Of a stretch of DNA of 28,299 nt, positions 1-5,855 are shown one piece after another (within the stretch, counting starts at the first letter, position 1; every line of letters starts with the position of its first letter). The position numbers and the translations under genes are program-made. The DNA comes from Bacillota bacterium (GTDB lineage: Bacteria > Bacillota > Clostridia > Clostridiales > Clostridiaceae). The notes beneath the pieces are model-generated. The model was not told the DNA's origin, did not search any database, and saw only the letters and a list, made by a program, of their open reading frames with translations. The stretch is taken from the NCBI GenBank assembly GCA_023445445.1, contig JAEXLD010000031.1, positions 1-28,299 of the forward strand, written 5' to 3'.

Positions 1-164
1 AATATACCTTTTGCTACAGTGTATAAGGACTTTAAATTCTCTTTAATTAATATACTAAAAGCCTCTTTATCACCTTCTATAGCTAATCTAACAGTACTTT
101 TCTTAAGTTTTTCATCCTTACGCTTGTTTAATACCCCTATAGGAATAATATTAGACACATTCAT
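1..164 (-). CDS. ECF-type RNA polymerase sigma factor, N-terminal part (cut by the window edge)
   Basis: Reading leftwards from an ATG at 164 gives 54 codons with no stop, so the gene continues beyond base 1. The ATG follows a strong GGAAGGAGA ribosome binding site with suitable spacing. After a short leader, the peptide contains ALEGDKEAF-like sequence (here AIEGDKEAFSILI) followed by LYTVAKGI. That is the usual opening of region 2 of ECF (group 4) sigma-70 factors, which bind core polymerase and the -10 element. The ORF is too short here to see region 4 or a neighbouring anti-sigma gene. A promoter of ECF type lies 50 bases upstream (214-242), which suggests the factor transcribes its own gene. 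The family call is fairly secure; the stimulus is unknown. Confidence 0.8.
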   Translation of the reverse strand, partial: MNVSNIIPIGVLNKRKDEKLKKSTVRLAIEGDKEAFSILIKENLKSLYTVAKGI

Positions 165-213
165 TATGTTTCTCCTTCCATGTAAATAGCTCTGTTAACA
201 TGCTTTCACTTAA

Positions 214-242
214 TTAGACGTATATCTTAAATTAAAGGTTCC
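214..242 (-). promoter_or_regulatory. ECF-type promoter upstream of the sigma factor gene
   Basis: On the minus strand GGAACC is followed after exactly 16 bases by CGTCTAA. This matches the layout of promoters read by extracytoplasmic sigma factors (an AAC-containing -35 and CGTC -10 with 16-17 spacing, as for Bacillus SigW, SigX and SigM). It lies 50 bases ahead of the sigma factor ATG, the place expected for an autoregulated promoter. No similar pair was noticed elsewhere in the window. Confidence 0.65.
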
Positions 243-278
243 ATTTAAATATAAAATTAATATTTATTATAAAAAAAT

Positions 279-350
279 AGAGAGAAAAATATAATGCTAA
301 CTTTTCGGTTGCAAGCTCCAAGTCACACTAGCATTATATTTTTTCTCTCT
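279..350 (-). repeat. Long intergenic hairpin, copy 1 of a three-member family
   Basis: The arms at 279-299 and 329-350 are complementary over 21 base pairs with a single bulged base. The 29-base loop contains, on the minus strand, GACTTGGAGCTTGC. On that strand the hairpin is followed by CTCTCT and a seven-T run, so it could end transcription. However, the acetyltransferase gene upstream already has its own hairpin at 436-474. The loop motif and stem composition recur at 22607-22679 and 25700-25763. Together with 165-278 and 351-435 this accounts for the gene-free stretch. Confidence 0.7.
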
Positions 351-435
351 TACATCTAAAGGAAATAATTTTCAATATTATAAACTTTAAGTCGCCAGAA
401 TATAATATCTAGCACCTCTATACTAAAGAAAAGGA

Positions 436-474
436 ATTAATACAAATAGTTCTTAAATAACTCTTTGTATTAAT
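436..474 (-). terminator. Terminator of the rsgA-acetyltransferase operon
   Basis: Arms at 436-446 and 464-474 pair perfectly over 11 bases (ATTAATACAAA), with an additional AGTT/AACT pairing inside the loop. The right-hand arm overlaps the acetyltransferase stop codon. A T-rich tail follows on the minus strand. Confidence 0.6.
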
Positions 475-922
475 CTTCTAACTTAAATAATAGTTCATCT
501 TCTAAAGTTTTTCCTGTATCTTTAAAACCAAGGCTTTCATAAAGGCTTCTTGCTATATTATTCTTCGGGTCAAAGGAAATATATATCTCCTTACATTCCT
601 CATTCTTTTTCATTTCTTCAATTATTTTTATTAATGCAAGCTTTCCATAGCCTTTCCCTTGGTATTTATGGTCTATCATAAACCTACATATTTCATAAAA
701 AGAATATTCATAGCAATATCCATACATTGTAAAGCCAATCATTAAATCATCATCATATATTGCTTTCACAATCCAGCCCTTTTGAACTTTTGACTGTGCA
801 ATGGAAAAGGCATTTGAAGCAACGAATTCTTCAAAAACATAGTGCTTTCCATCTTTATTAGTTGTTAAAAGTGTACATTCCTCTAAATTATTTTCGTCGA
901 TATCTTTTAAATATATACTCAT
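470..922 (-). CDS. GNAT N-acetyltransferase, spermidine/spermine acetyltransferase (BltD-like)
   Basis: A 150-residue cytoplasmic protein of normal length for a single GNAT domain. It carries the acetyl-CoA-binding motif A as YQGKGYGKLAL near residue 87, preceded by the beta-strand FMIDHKY, and ends with the common NNIARSLYESLGFKDTG motif B. The N-terminal half (GWIVKAIYDDDLMIGFTMYGY) resembles Bacillus BltD and related polyamine acetyltransferases, which transfer an acetyl group to spermidine or spermine. The substrate here is inferred from that resemblance only. The start codon lies one base after the rsgA stop, so the two genes are probably one transcript with coupled translation. The terminator hairpin starts at its stop codon. 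Confidence 0.8.
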   Translation of the reverse strand: MSIYLKDIDENNLEECTLLTTNKDGKHYVFEEFVASNAFSIAQSKVQKGWIVKAIYDDDLMIGFTMYGYCYEYSFYEICRFMIDHKYQGKGYGKLALIKIIEEMKKNEECKEIYISFDPKNNIARSLYESLGFKDTGKTLEDELLFKLED

Positions 923-923
923 A

Positions 924-1958
924 TTATCTCTTCCCCTTCATAAGACTTTTAATCCTATGTCTTTCTTGGCTCTTAGCTTTTGATAAATTATAAGCTTCTT
1001 CTTTTTTAAGCTTTTTATATCTTTCTAATCTATCTAAGTCTAATTCACCATTTTCAATGGCTTCTCTTACTGCACATTTAGGTTCATTTTTATGAGTACA
1101 ATCTGAAAACTTACATTGTTTTTCTAACTCTTCAATGTTACTAAAGGATTTATCAACATCAGCAGAAATTAATCCAAGCTCCCTCATGCCAGGAGTATCA
1201 ATTATTACTCCACCATCCTCTAATAAAAATAATTCTCTATGAGTAGTTGTATGCCTTCCTTTATTATTTTCACTAATTGAATTAGTTTTTAAAACTTCTT
1301 TATTTAATAACTTATTTATAAGTGTAGATTTTCCTACACCTGATGATCCTATAAAGGCTATTGTTGTTCCAGATTTAATATATTCTTTAACTTTTTCATA
1401 TCCATTTCCATTTAAACTTGAAGTTACTAATATATCTATTCCTATAGCTGCTTCTTCAACTTCACTTAGTTTTTCATCTATATCTTCGCATAAATCTGAC
1501 TTAGTTAGTACTACAACTGGTGTTGCCATACTATCCCAAGCCACAGCTATATATCTTTCAAGTCTATTAATATTAAAATCATTATTTAAAGCCATGCAGA
1601 TAAATATATAATCAATATTTGCTGCAACAACTTGTGTATCATATCTAGTACCAGCTATCTTTCTAGAAAAATAACTTTTTCTTGTTAATACTCTATGAAT
1701 TATAGCATCGCCATTTTTATTATCTGTTCTATCTAATAATACCCAATCTCCTACTACAGGATAATCTAAAGTACTATTTGAAGAATATGATAATTTTCCA
1801 GATACTCTTGCAAGTACTTCTCCCTCTTCAGTAACAACTCTATAAATATCCTTATATTGTACTGAGACTCTTCCTAAATAAAAGCTTTCATTATAAACAC
1901 TTGCTTCATTTACGTATCCTTCATTTAATCCTAATTCTAGTAAGTTTTTATTATTCAT
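924..1958 (-). CDS. rsgA: Ribosome small-subunit-dependent GTPase A
   Basis: A 344-residue circularly permuted GTPase that acts in late maturation of the 30S ribosomal subunit. The order of elements is diagnostic: an N-terminal OB-fold (about residues 25-95), then G4 TKSD (152-155), G1 GSSGVGKST (204-212), the GRHTTTH switch (234-240), G3 DTPG (254-257), and a C-terminal zinc knuckle built from C282, C287, H289 and C295. A GGGAGG ribosome binding site stands five to six bases before the ATG. The protein is longer than the roughly 290-residue Bacillus form and nearer to the E. coli type, so the genome may hold a second, shorter rsgA elsewhere; that is inference. The gene is preceded by a leader with a short ORF and hairpin and is followed at once by an acetyltransferase gene. 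Confidence 0.95.
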   Translation of the reverse strand: MNNKNLLELGLNEGYVNEASVYNESFYLGRVSVQYKDIYRVVTEEGEVLARVSGKLSYSSNSTLDYPVVGDWVLLDRTDNKNGDAIIHRVLTRKSYFSRKIAGTRYDTQVVAANIDYIFICMALNNDFNINRLERYIAVAWDSMATPVVVLTKSDLCEDIDEKLSEVEEAAIGIDILVTSSLNGNGYEKVKEYIKSGTTIAFIGSSGVGKSTLINKLLNKEVLKTNSISENNKGRHTTTHRELFLLEDGGVIIDTPGMRELGLISADVDKSFSNIEELEKQCKFSDCTHKNEPKCAVREAIENGELDLDRLERYKKLKKEEAYNLSKAKSQERHRIKSLMKGKR

Positions 1959-1982
1959 TTTTCCTCCCGAAATTAAACATAT

Positions 1983-2022
1983 TGGGAAGGATATTTATTA
2001 CTATATTGAAGCCACCTTCCCA
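1983..2022 (-). promoter_or_regulatory. Leader hairpin between a short ORF and rsgA
   Basis: TGGGAAGG and CCTTCCCA form a perfect 8-bp stem around a 24-base loop. The upstream arm lies inside the last codons of the short leader ORF. The downstream arm (CCTTCCC) can alternatively pair, with one bulged T, with the GGGAGG ribosome binding site of rsgA. This would allow translation of the leader ORF to alter access to that site. No T-run follows the stem, so a translational rather than transcriptional effect is more likely. Confidence 0.4.
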
Positions 2023-2066
2023 TTAACAACAATATAGTTTTTGTTTCTTCTTACTAAATCCATCAT
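2001..2066 (-). CDS. Putative 21-residue leader peptide upstream of rsgA
   Basis: The reading frame MMDLVRRNKNYIVVNGKVASI ends with TAG 43 bases before the rsgA ATG. An AAAGGATGTGATG stretch precedes it, although the spacing is longer than ideal. A second short frame starting within the same stretch (ATG at about 2073, 16 codons) would have better spacing, so the real start is uncertain. The peptide is basic near its start and hydrophobic at its end. I do not recognise it. Its location in the 5' leader and its overlap with the hairpin suggest a regulatory role rather than a function as a protein. Confidence 0.35.
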   Translation of the reverse strand: MMDLVRRNKNYIVVNGKVASI

Positions 2067-2123
2067 AAAACATCACATCCTTTCAGATAATTAATGGTTA
2101 ATCTTGTAATTACCATCATATTT

Positions 2124-2155
2124 ATTATATATTAATACTCATAATTTTCACACAA
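2124..2155 (-). promoter_or_regulatory. Candidate promoter of the rsgA operon
   Basis: On the minus strand TATAAT (2124-2129) follows a TTGTGT (2150-2155) after 20 bases, longer than the optimal 17. The -10 box is convincing, the -35 less so. Nothing further was recognised in 2156-2307 beyond AT-rich sequence and the ribosome binding site of the next gene. Confidence 0.35.
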
Positions 2156-2307
2156 TTTTATTAATATTTTTTCAATTACACCTCTAATTAATATATAATT
2201 AAAATACATATTAATTAACAATTGTATTAAATAGCATAATAACAATGTATTAGGATATTAAATGACTATAGATTATTACGGAATGATTATTAAAAGGAGA
2301 GCTATAC

Positions 2308-2745
2308 ATGGATAAAGAAACTACTTATGTTAAAGAATTATTAAATAAAGAAGAATTACTTAAAGCATTTACAATAATGAAGCAGCTGAGAACACATTTA
2401 ATTGAGGAAACATATTTAAACTTAATTCTAGATATGAAAAAAGAAGGCTATAAAATGTTTGCACTCTATGTAGACGAAGAAGTTGTTGCAGTTGCAGGGG
2501 TGATTAAACTTACAAACCTATACTATGGCAAACATGTATGGGTTAATGATTTAGTTACTGATATAAATAAAAGGTCAAATAAATACGGACAAAGCCTCCT
2601 ATCATTTATTAATGAATGGGCAAAAGAAAATTGTTGTGATGTAGTTGCACTATCATCAGGATTACAGCGAGTAGAAGCACATAAGTTTTATGAACTCAAA
2701 ATGGGATTTCATAAAACAAGTTATGTATTTAAAAAGCAGCTTTAA
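2308..2745 (+). CDS. GNAT family N-acetyltransferase, substrate unknown
   Basis: A 145-residue single-domain GNAT protein. The fold is recognisable from the central strand (MFALYVDEEVVAVAGVIKL, about residues 50-68), the WVNDLVTD strand, and motif A, here KRSNKYGQSLLSFI at about 89-102. Motif A deviates from the usual R/Q-x-x-G-x-G/A because the first glycine is Asn. The C-terminal ALSSGLQRVEAHKFYELKMGFHK is a normal motif B with the conserved Tyr. A good AAAGGAGAG site precedes the ATG. The gene stands alone, divergent from rsgA and convergent with the lipoprotein gene. Acetyl-CoA-dependent transfer to a small amine is expected; the acceptor cannot be read from sequence. Confidence 0.8.
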   Translation: MDKETTYVKELLNKEELLKAFTIMKQLRTHLIEETYLNLILDMKKEGYKMFALYVDEEVVAVAGVIKLTNLYYGKHVWVNDLVTDINKRSNKYGQSLLSFINEWAKENCCDVVALSSGLQRVEAHKFYELKMGFHKTSYVFKKQL

Positions 2746-2793
2746 TTTTTATAATTAATAGATGCGCTGCAAAACTTAAAACTATTTCAAATT

Positions 2794-2823
2794 AAAAGTT
2801 GATAATTTTATTTATCAACTTTT
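2794..2823. terminator. Bidirectional terminator between the acetyltransferase and lipoprotein genes
   Basis: AAAAGTTGATAA and TTATCAACTTTT pair perfectly over 12 bases around a six-base loop. The A-run on one side and T-run on the other serve both converging genes. Confidence 0.8.
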
Positions 2824-2828
2824 ATACT

Positions 2829-3248
2829 TTATTCGTTGGGTATAACTTCACCATTTTCATCTAATACATATATTGCAAAAACTATCTCTATTTTCAAAGG
2901 ATCTTCTTTGACACTTTCCCCATTATAAACAATCCTTATTTTATCACCCTTTTCTAGCTCTGGTAACTTATCAGTAGATACTGTATTTTTATTTACAATA
3001 ATACTATTTGCATTAATAATATTTTTATCTGAATTAACATTATCATTATCTATTGGAACAACATTAATACTTTCTTCTGTTATATCATCAACAACTGCGT
3101 TCATATAATTTTCTGTTTTACCATTTTCCACCTTAAAATTTACACAGCCTATCATTAATAAACTTAAACTAAAAATAATAATTAGAAGAATTACTTTTTT
3201 AAAAATACATTTATATTCATTCATACTCTTAACTAACCCACTTAACAT
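2829..3248 (-). CDS. Small lipoprotein, DUF3221/YobA-like
   Basis: Predicted 139 residues. A short basic N-terminus is followed by a hydrophobic stretch ending in the lipobox LMIGC, so the mature protein would be lipid-anchored on the outside of the membrane. The remainder (about 100 residues) has alternating strands, with INANSIIVNKNTVSTDKLPEL and KGDKIRIVYNG resembling the small OB-like DUF3221 domain of Bacillus YobA. That resemblance is weak. An upstream ATG two codons earlier (3254) is only two bases from the AAGGGG ribosome binding site, so I chose the ATG at 3248 with eight-base spacing. An internal Met (MNEYK) is a further alternative. Function unknown. Confidence 0.7.
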   Translation of the reverse strand: MLSGLVKSMNEYKCIFKKVILLIIIFSLSLLMIGCVNFKVENGKTENYMNAVVDDITEESINVVPIDNDNVNSDKNIINANSIIVNKNTVSTDKLPELEKGDKIRIVYNGESVKEDPLKIEIVFAIYVLDENGEVIPNE

Positions 3249-3315
3249 AAGCATTACCCCTTTTCTCTAAAAAATATTATTAAAGCCTAATAAACTAAGT
3301 ATCTCTCATAAATTT

Positions 3316-3344
3316 ATATTATTCTTGCTTATATAAATATACAA
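3316..3344 (-). promoter_or_regulatory. Promoter of the lipoprotein gene
   Basis: On the minus strand TTGTAT and TAATAT are separated by 17 bases, about 70 bases ahead of the start codon. This fits a vegetative sigma-A promoter. Confidence 0.5.
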
Positions 3345-3426
3345 TTATAATTTACCTATTATACAAAATATACTCATTGTATGAAATTTTTAATATAACT
3401 TTAATTTTTCTAGGTACTTACTCTAG

Positions 3427-3459
3427 AAATTAATGTATAATTAAATTATACATTAATTT
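3427..3459. repeat. Perfect 33-base palindrome with mirrored -10 boxes
   Basis: Two 16-base arms (beginning AAATTAATGTATAATT) meet at a single central base. Each arm carries TATAAT on its own strand. It contains almost no G or C and lacks a T-tail, so it is a poor terminator. It lies in the gene-free stretch between the divergent lipoprotein and membrane-protein genes, and could be an operator or a symmetric bidirectional promoter. The rest of 3255-3617 is AT-rich sequence with the two promoters listed. Confidence 0.5.
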
Positions 3460-3503
3460 ACAATTATATTATATGTATTATTCTTTTTTAGTTGGTGCTC
3501 TAA

Positions 3504-3532
3504 TTAGTTGAAGTGCTGTCTATAAATATAAT
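3504..3532 (+). promoter_or_regulatory. Candidate promoter of the membrane-anchored protein gene
   Basis: TATAAT at 3527-3532 is preceded after 17 bases by TTAGTT, a weak -35. It lies about 85 bases before the ATG. Confidence 0.3.
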
Positions 3533-3617
3533 GAAAAACAAAAATCTAATTAATAATAATATTAAAAACTACTATATAAACAGGAATTTATTAATAATAT
3601 AAGTTGTGGGGTAAGAT

Positions 3618-4139
3618 ATGAAAAGTAAAAAATTAACAATAATAATATTAATTTTAATTATAACTAATATCATTACAGTAGGATATTCAATAATATATCA
3701 AAATAATAAAATTAAATCATTAACAACGGATTTAACTATCACAGGAAATGAACTATCTGAAAATAAGAGTTTAGTTGAAAAAGAAAAATATATATATGAA
3801 TTAAGAAACGAACTTGATTCTAATTTGTATTTTATTTTAAATTCAGCCATTAAAGGTGATTATATTAGTATTAAAGATAATTTATCAGATGATGTTAAAA
3901 TTAAAAATGGTCATATAAAGGGTTTAAATTTTGATTTTACTATTCCTCAAGAAAATATGTCTTTGAGACAAAGAATGTATGATTTAGTGTCTGATACTGA
4001 ATTTAGCAGTATATATGAAATATATGATTCGGGATACTCAAATGAACAAAAATATGATGATAGACTATACACACTTAATATAAAGTTTTGTCAAGTTGAT
4101 GGAAAGTGGAAATTAAACTTTATTAGTATTGATGAATAA
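3618..4139 (+). CDS. Membrane-anchored extracellular protein of unknown function
   Basis: 173 residues. One hydrophobic segment (about residues 6-25) follows two lysine-rich residues, giving an uncleaved anchor with the rest outside. Residues 28-70 are polar and heptad-like (NNKIKSLTTDLTITGNELSENKSLVEKEKYIYELRNEL is the visible run in pieces), suggesting a short coiled coil. The C-terminal domain ends in a strand pair closing with VDGKWKLNFISID, which resembles the last strand of NTF2-like or DUF4878-like domains. I do not recognise a family with confidence. GTGGGG precedes the ATG. A second small membrane protein follows 91 bases later on the same strand and may share the transcript. Confidence 0.65.
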   Translation: MKSKKLTIIILILIITNIITVGYSIIYQNNKIKSLTTDLTITGNELSENKSLVEKEKYIYELRNELDSNLYFILNSAIKGDYISIKDNLSDDVKIKNGHIKGLNFDFTIPQENMSLRQRMYDLVSDTEFSSIYEIYDSGYSNEQKYDDRLYTLNIKFCQVDGKWKLNFISIDE

Positions 4140-4230
4140 GAATTTATCACAATATTACTTAGTTAATTGAAAATTATAATTTTTATTAATAAGCTTAGAT
4201 GCTAATTTATAGTAAGTGGGTGAAAAAAAT

Positions 4231-4473
4231 ATGCTCATAAATAAAAAGAGATTTATCACTTTTATTATTTCATTTATAATACTATATCCAATTGTAGGTT
4301 ATTTAAAATCTAATGTTGGTGTAGCTATTCATTGGGTGGAGAATGTTACTATAATGCAAAAACTTAATGAATACTATATAAGAACTTTTGTGGATAATAT
4401 TATAATTACTTCAGTTATTGCTATAATACCTACTTTAATAATAGGATCTTCACATAAAAAAAATAAACAATAA
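4231..4473 (+). CDS. Small two-helix membrane protein, unknown
   Basis: 80 residues with two predicted membrane segments: about 8-27 (FITFIISFIILYPIVGYL) and about 52-73 (VDNIIITSVIAIIPTLIIG). A lysine-rich tail follows and would face the cytoplasm. A GTG start five codons earlier is possible but would lie inside the AGTGGGTGA ribosome binding site, so the ATG at 4231 is preferred. No family was recognised. The terminator at 4480-4532 closes the unit. Confidence 0.55.
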   Translation: MLINKKRFITFIISFIILYPIVGYLKSNVGVAIHWVENVTIMQKLNEYYIRTFVDNIIITSVIAIIPTLIIGSSHKKNKQ

Positions 4474-4479
4474 TCTTAA

Positions 4480-4532
4480 TATATTGGTGATTAAAAAGAT
4501 TCCTTTATTTATATTTTTTAACCACCAATATA
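4480..4532 (+). terminator. Terminator after the two small membrane protein genes
   Basis: An 18-19 base stem (TATATTGGTG... against ...CACCAATATA) with one A-C mismatch and a 16-base loop begins seven bases after the stop codon. Confidence 0.65.
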
Positions 4533-4566
4533 AATTTTATTTCAAAATTAAATCTAAAATAAAAAA

Positions 4567-4591
4567 GAAATTTCACACAAAGTGAAATTTC
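4567..4591 (-). terminator. Terminator of the winged-helix gene
   Basis: GAAATTTCAC pairs perfectly with GTGAAATTTC around a five-base loop. On the minus strand a run of six T follows, a canonical intrinsic terminator 51 bases after the small regulator stop. Confidence 0.8.
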
Positions 4592-4601
4592 AACCTAAAC
4601 T

Positions 4602-4643
4602 CTTACTTCTTACTTTTTACTTATTCCCTCTTACTTCTTACTT
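4602..4643 (-). repeat. Tandem 7-base array (AAGTAAG type) at a stop codon
   Basis: On the minus strand six consecutive 7-mers run AAGTAAG, AAGTAAG, AGGGAAT, AAGTAAA, AAGTAAG, AAGTAAG, starting on the stop codon of the small winged-helix gene. Because the period is not a multiple of three, the TAA it carries falls in all three frames. A similar array with another unit follows corA. Confidence 0.7.
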
Positions 4644-4821
4644 ATTTTTTTATTTGCCAGTAGCATCTTTTTGGTGAATAAATCTTTTCTTCTTTTTTAA
4701 GTTTATCCATTACCTTAGATACTTCTTTTTTATCTATGCCTGTTTTTTCTGCAACTGCAGTAGCATTCATCGGCTCATCATTCTTTTCAAAACATTCTAA
4801 TACAACGTTATAATTTTCCAT
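4642..4821 (-). CDS. Small winged-helix DNA-binding protein (59 residues)
   Basis: The frame starts at an ATG behind an AAGGAGATGAAATT site and gives 59 residues. Residues about 18-43 (MNATAVAEKTGIDKKEVSKVMDKLKKE) have the helix-turn-helix pattern of MarR/ArsR-type winged helices. The following EKIYSPKRCYWQIKK fits the beta wing and carries the KRCYW ending that I associate with a small protein family of anaerobes. It is a complete short protein, not a fragment: it has its own ribosome binding site and a canonical terminator at 4567-4591. A role as a compact transcription regulator is inferred; no target can be named. The gene lies alone between two plus-strand units. Confidence 0.7.
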   Translation of the reverse strand: MENYNVVLECFEKNDEPMNATAVAEKTGIDKKEVSKVMDKLKKEEKIYSPKRCYWQIKK

Positions 4822-4933
4822 AATTTCATCTCCTTTTTATAATTTCATATTAATTTTACATAATAATCTATATTAATTTCAACTATTAAATAAAAATTTT
4901 TATTATTGGATTTTATCTAATATGTATCCCACA

Positions 4934-4962
4934 TTGTTAATAAGTGAATATTTTAATATAAT
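4934..4962 (+). promoter_or_regulatory. Promoter of the Rpn nuclease gene
   Basis: TTGTTA and TATAAT are separated by exactly 17 bases, 50 bases ahead of the ATG. This is a good vegetative promoter match. The rest of 4822-5012 is AT-rich with no further feature seen. Confidence 0.6.
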
Positions 4963-5012
4963 ATAGGTAATAAATTAAACAAATGATAAAATAGATATAA
5001 AGGAATAGTATA

Positions 5013-5807
5013 ATGGTAAAAACATTAAAAGAATTAAACTTAGAAGATGATTTTCTATTTGCAAAAGTAATGAGCGATAAAGAAATTTGTAAAGAGTTTT
5101 TAGAAAAACTTCTTGAAATAGAAATTAACAAAATAGAAATGCCAGAAAATCAAAAGACAATAGATTTACTTTTAGAAACTAAAGGTATCAGATTAGATAT
5201 ATATGTAAAAGATCAAAATAATACTGTATATAATGTGGAGATGCAGCGTGGAAATCATAGAAATCTTCCTAAAAGGCTAAGATATTATCAAGGAAACATA
5301 GATTTAGACTTAATAAGTAAAGGGGACGATTACAGGAAACTTTCTAAGAGTTATATTATTTTTATATGTACCTTTGATTTATTTAAATCAGGAAGGCATA
5401 AATACACATTTGAAACTGTATGTGTTGAAGATAATAATATAAAATTAAAAGATGATACTAATAAAATTATTTTAAATACTACTGGAGTTATTAAAGATTT
5501 AAGTGATGAACTTATTGACTTTTTAAAGTATGTAGAGCACTCAAATGATGAAACTGCTAAAGATTCTACTGGAACTTTAGTTAAAAATATTCATAAAAGA
5601 GTAATTGAAGTTAAAAATAATCCTAATGTGGAGGTGGAATTTATGACACTTTTAGAGCGTGATAGAGAAAAACTCGAAGAAGGCATGGAAGAAGGTATTG
5701 AACTCGCTAAAAAAGTATTTAAACTTTTAAGTAATGGTGAGTCTATAAGTAGCATAGCAAAAATATGTAATATATCAGAAGAAAAGGTTAAAAAAATATT
5801 AGAATAA
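5013..5807 (+). CDS. Rpn family recombination-promoting nuclease / PD-(D/E)XK putative transposase
   Basis: 264 residues. The N-terminal opening (LEDDFLFAKVMSDKEICKEFLEKLLE) and the RLDIYV...VYNVEMQ signature give the PD-(D/E)XK core, with D62, E76 and Q78 as likely metal and catalytic residues. The next segment, NLPKRLRYYQGNIDLDLISKGDDYRKL, is typical of the family. Rpn proteins are DNA endonucleases found in many bacteria; E. coli RpnA promotes RecA-independent recombination, and members act in phage defence. The C-terminal 54 residues hold an acidic-basic linker (LERDREKLEEGMEEGIE) and a helix-turn-helix-like end. AAAGGA precedes the ATG at 5013. An internal in-frame ATG has a better ribosome binding site (see the nested entry). 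No inverted repeats mark it as a mobile element. Confidence 0.9.
   Translation: MVKTLKELNLEDDFLFAKVMSDKEICKEFLEKLLEIEINKIEMPENQKTIDLLLETKGIRLDIYVKDQNNTVYNVEMQRGNHRNLPKRLRYYQGNIDLDLISKGDDYRKLSKSYIIFICTFDLFKSGRHKYTFETVCVEDNNIKLKDDTNKIILNTTGVIKDLSDELIDFLKYVEHSNDETAKDSTGTLVKNIHKRVIEVKNNPNVEVEFMTLLERDREKLEEGMEEGIELAKKVFKLLSNGESISSIAKICNISEEKVKKILE
5643..5807 (+). CDS. Candidate nested C-terminal product of the Rpn gene (RpnS-like)
   Basis: The ATG at 5643 is in frame with the full gene (codon 211) and stands eight bases after a perfect GGAGG at 5630-5634. This is a stronger initiation signal than that of the full-length start. It would yield the last 54 residues, made of a charged helix and a helix-turn-helix-like tail. 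In E. coli Rpn genes, a short protein translated from an internal start has been reported to bind and neutralise the full-length nuclease. The sequence here fits that pattern. Against it, the codons that create the GGAGG encode the peptide VEVEF, and similar residues are common in the family for protein reasons. Confidence 0.45.
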   Translation: MTLLERDREKLEEGMEEGIELAKKVFKLLSNGESISSIAKICNISEEKVKKILE

Positions 5808-5828
5808 AAATTGTATATTAAAATTAAT

Positions 5829-5852
5829 AAAGGTCGTTTTTCAACGACCTTT
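5829..5852. terminator. Bidirectional terminator between Rpn and gltX
   Basis: AAAGGTCGTT and AACGACCTTT pair perfectly over 10 bases around a four-base TTTC loop, with T-rich sequence on either exit. Confidence 0.85.
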
Positions 5853-5855
5853 ATT

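Noticed and set aside
279..350. Known riboswitch or self-cleaving ribozyme
   Set aside because: I looked for hammerhead, twister, c-di-GMP, preQ1, fluoride and guanidine signatures and found none of their conserved cores.
4602..4643. Possible CRISPR-like or minisatellite array
   Set aside because: Units are only seven bases with no spacers; it is a short tandem repeat.
4937..5131. 64-codon minus-strand frame
   Set aside because: Covers the promoter and start of the Rpn gene on the other strand; low-complexity, no ribosome binding site.
5013..5807. Rpn gene as an active insertion element
   Set aside because: No terminal inverted repeats or target duplications around it; it has its own promoter and terminator like a resident gene.
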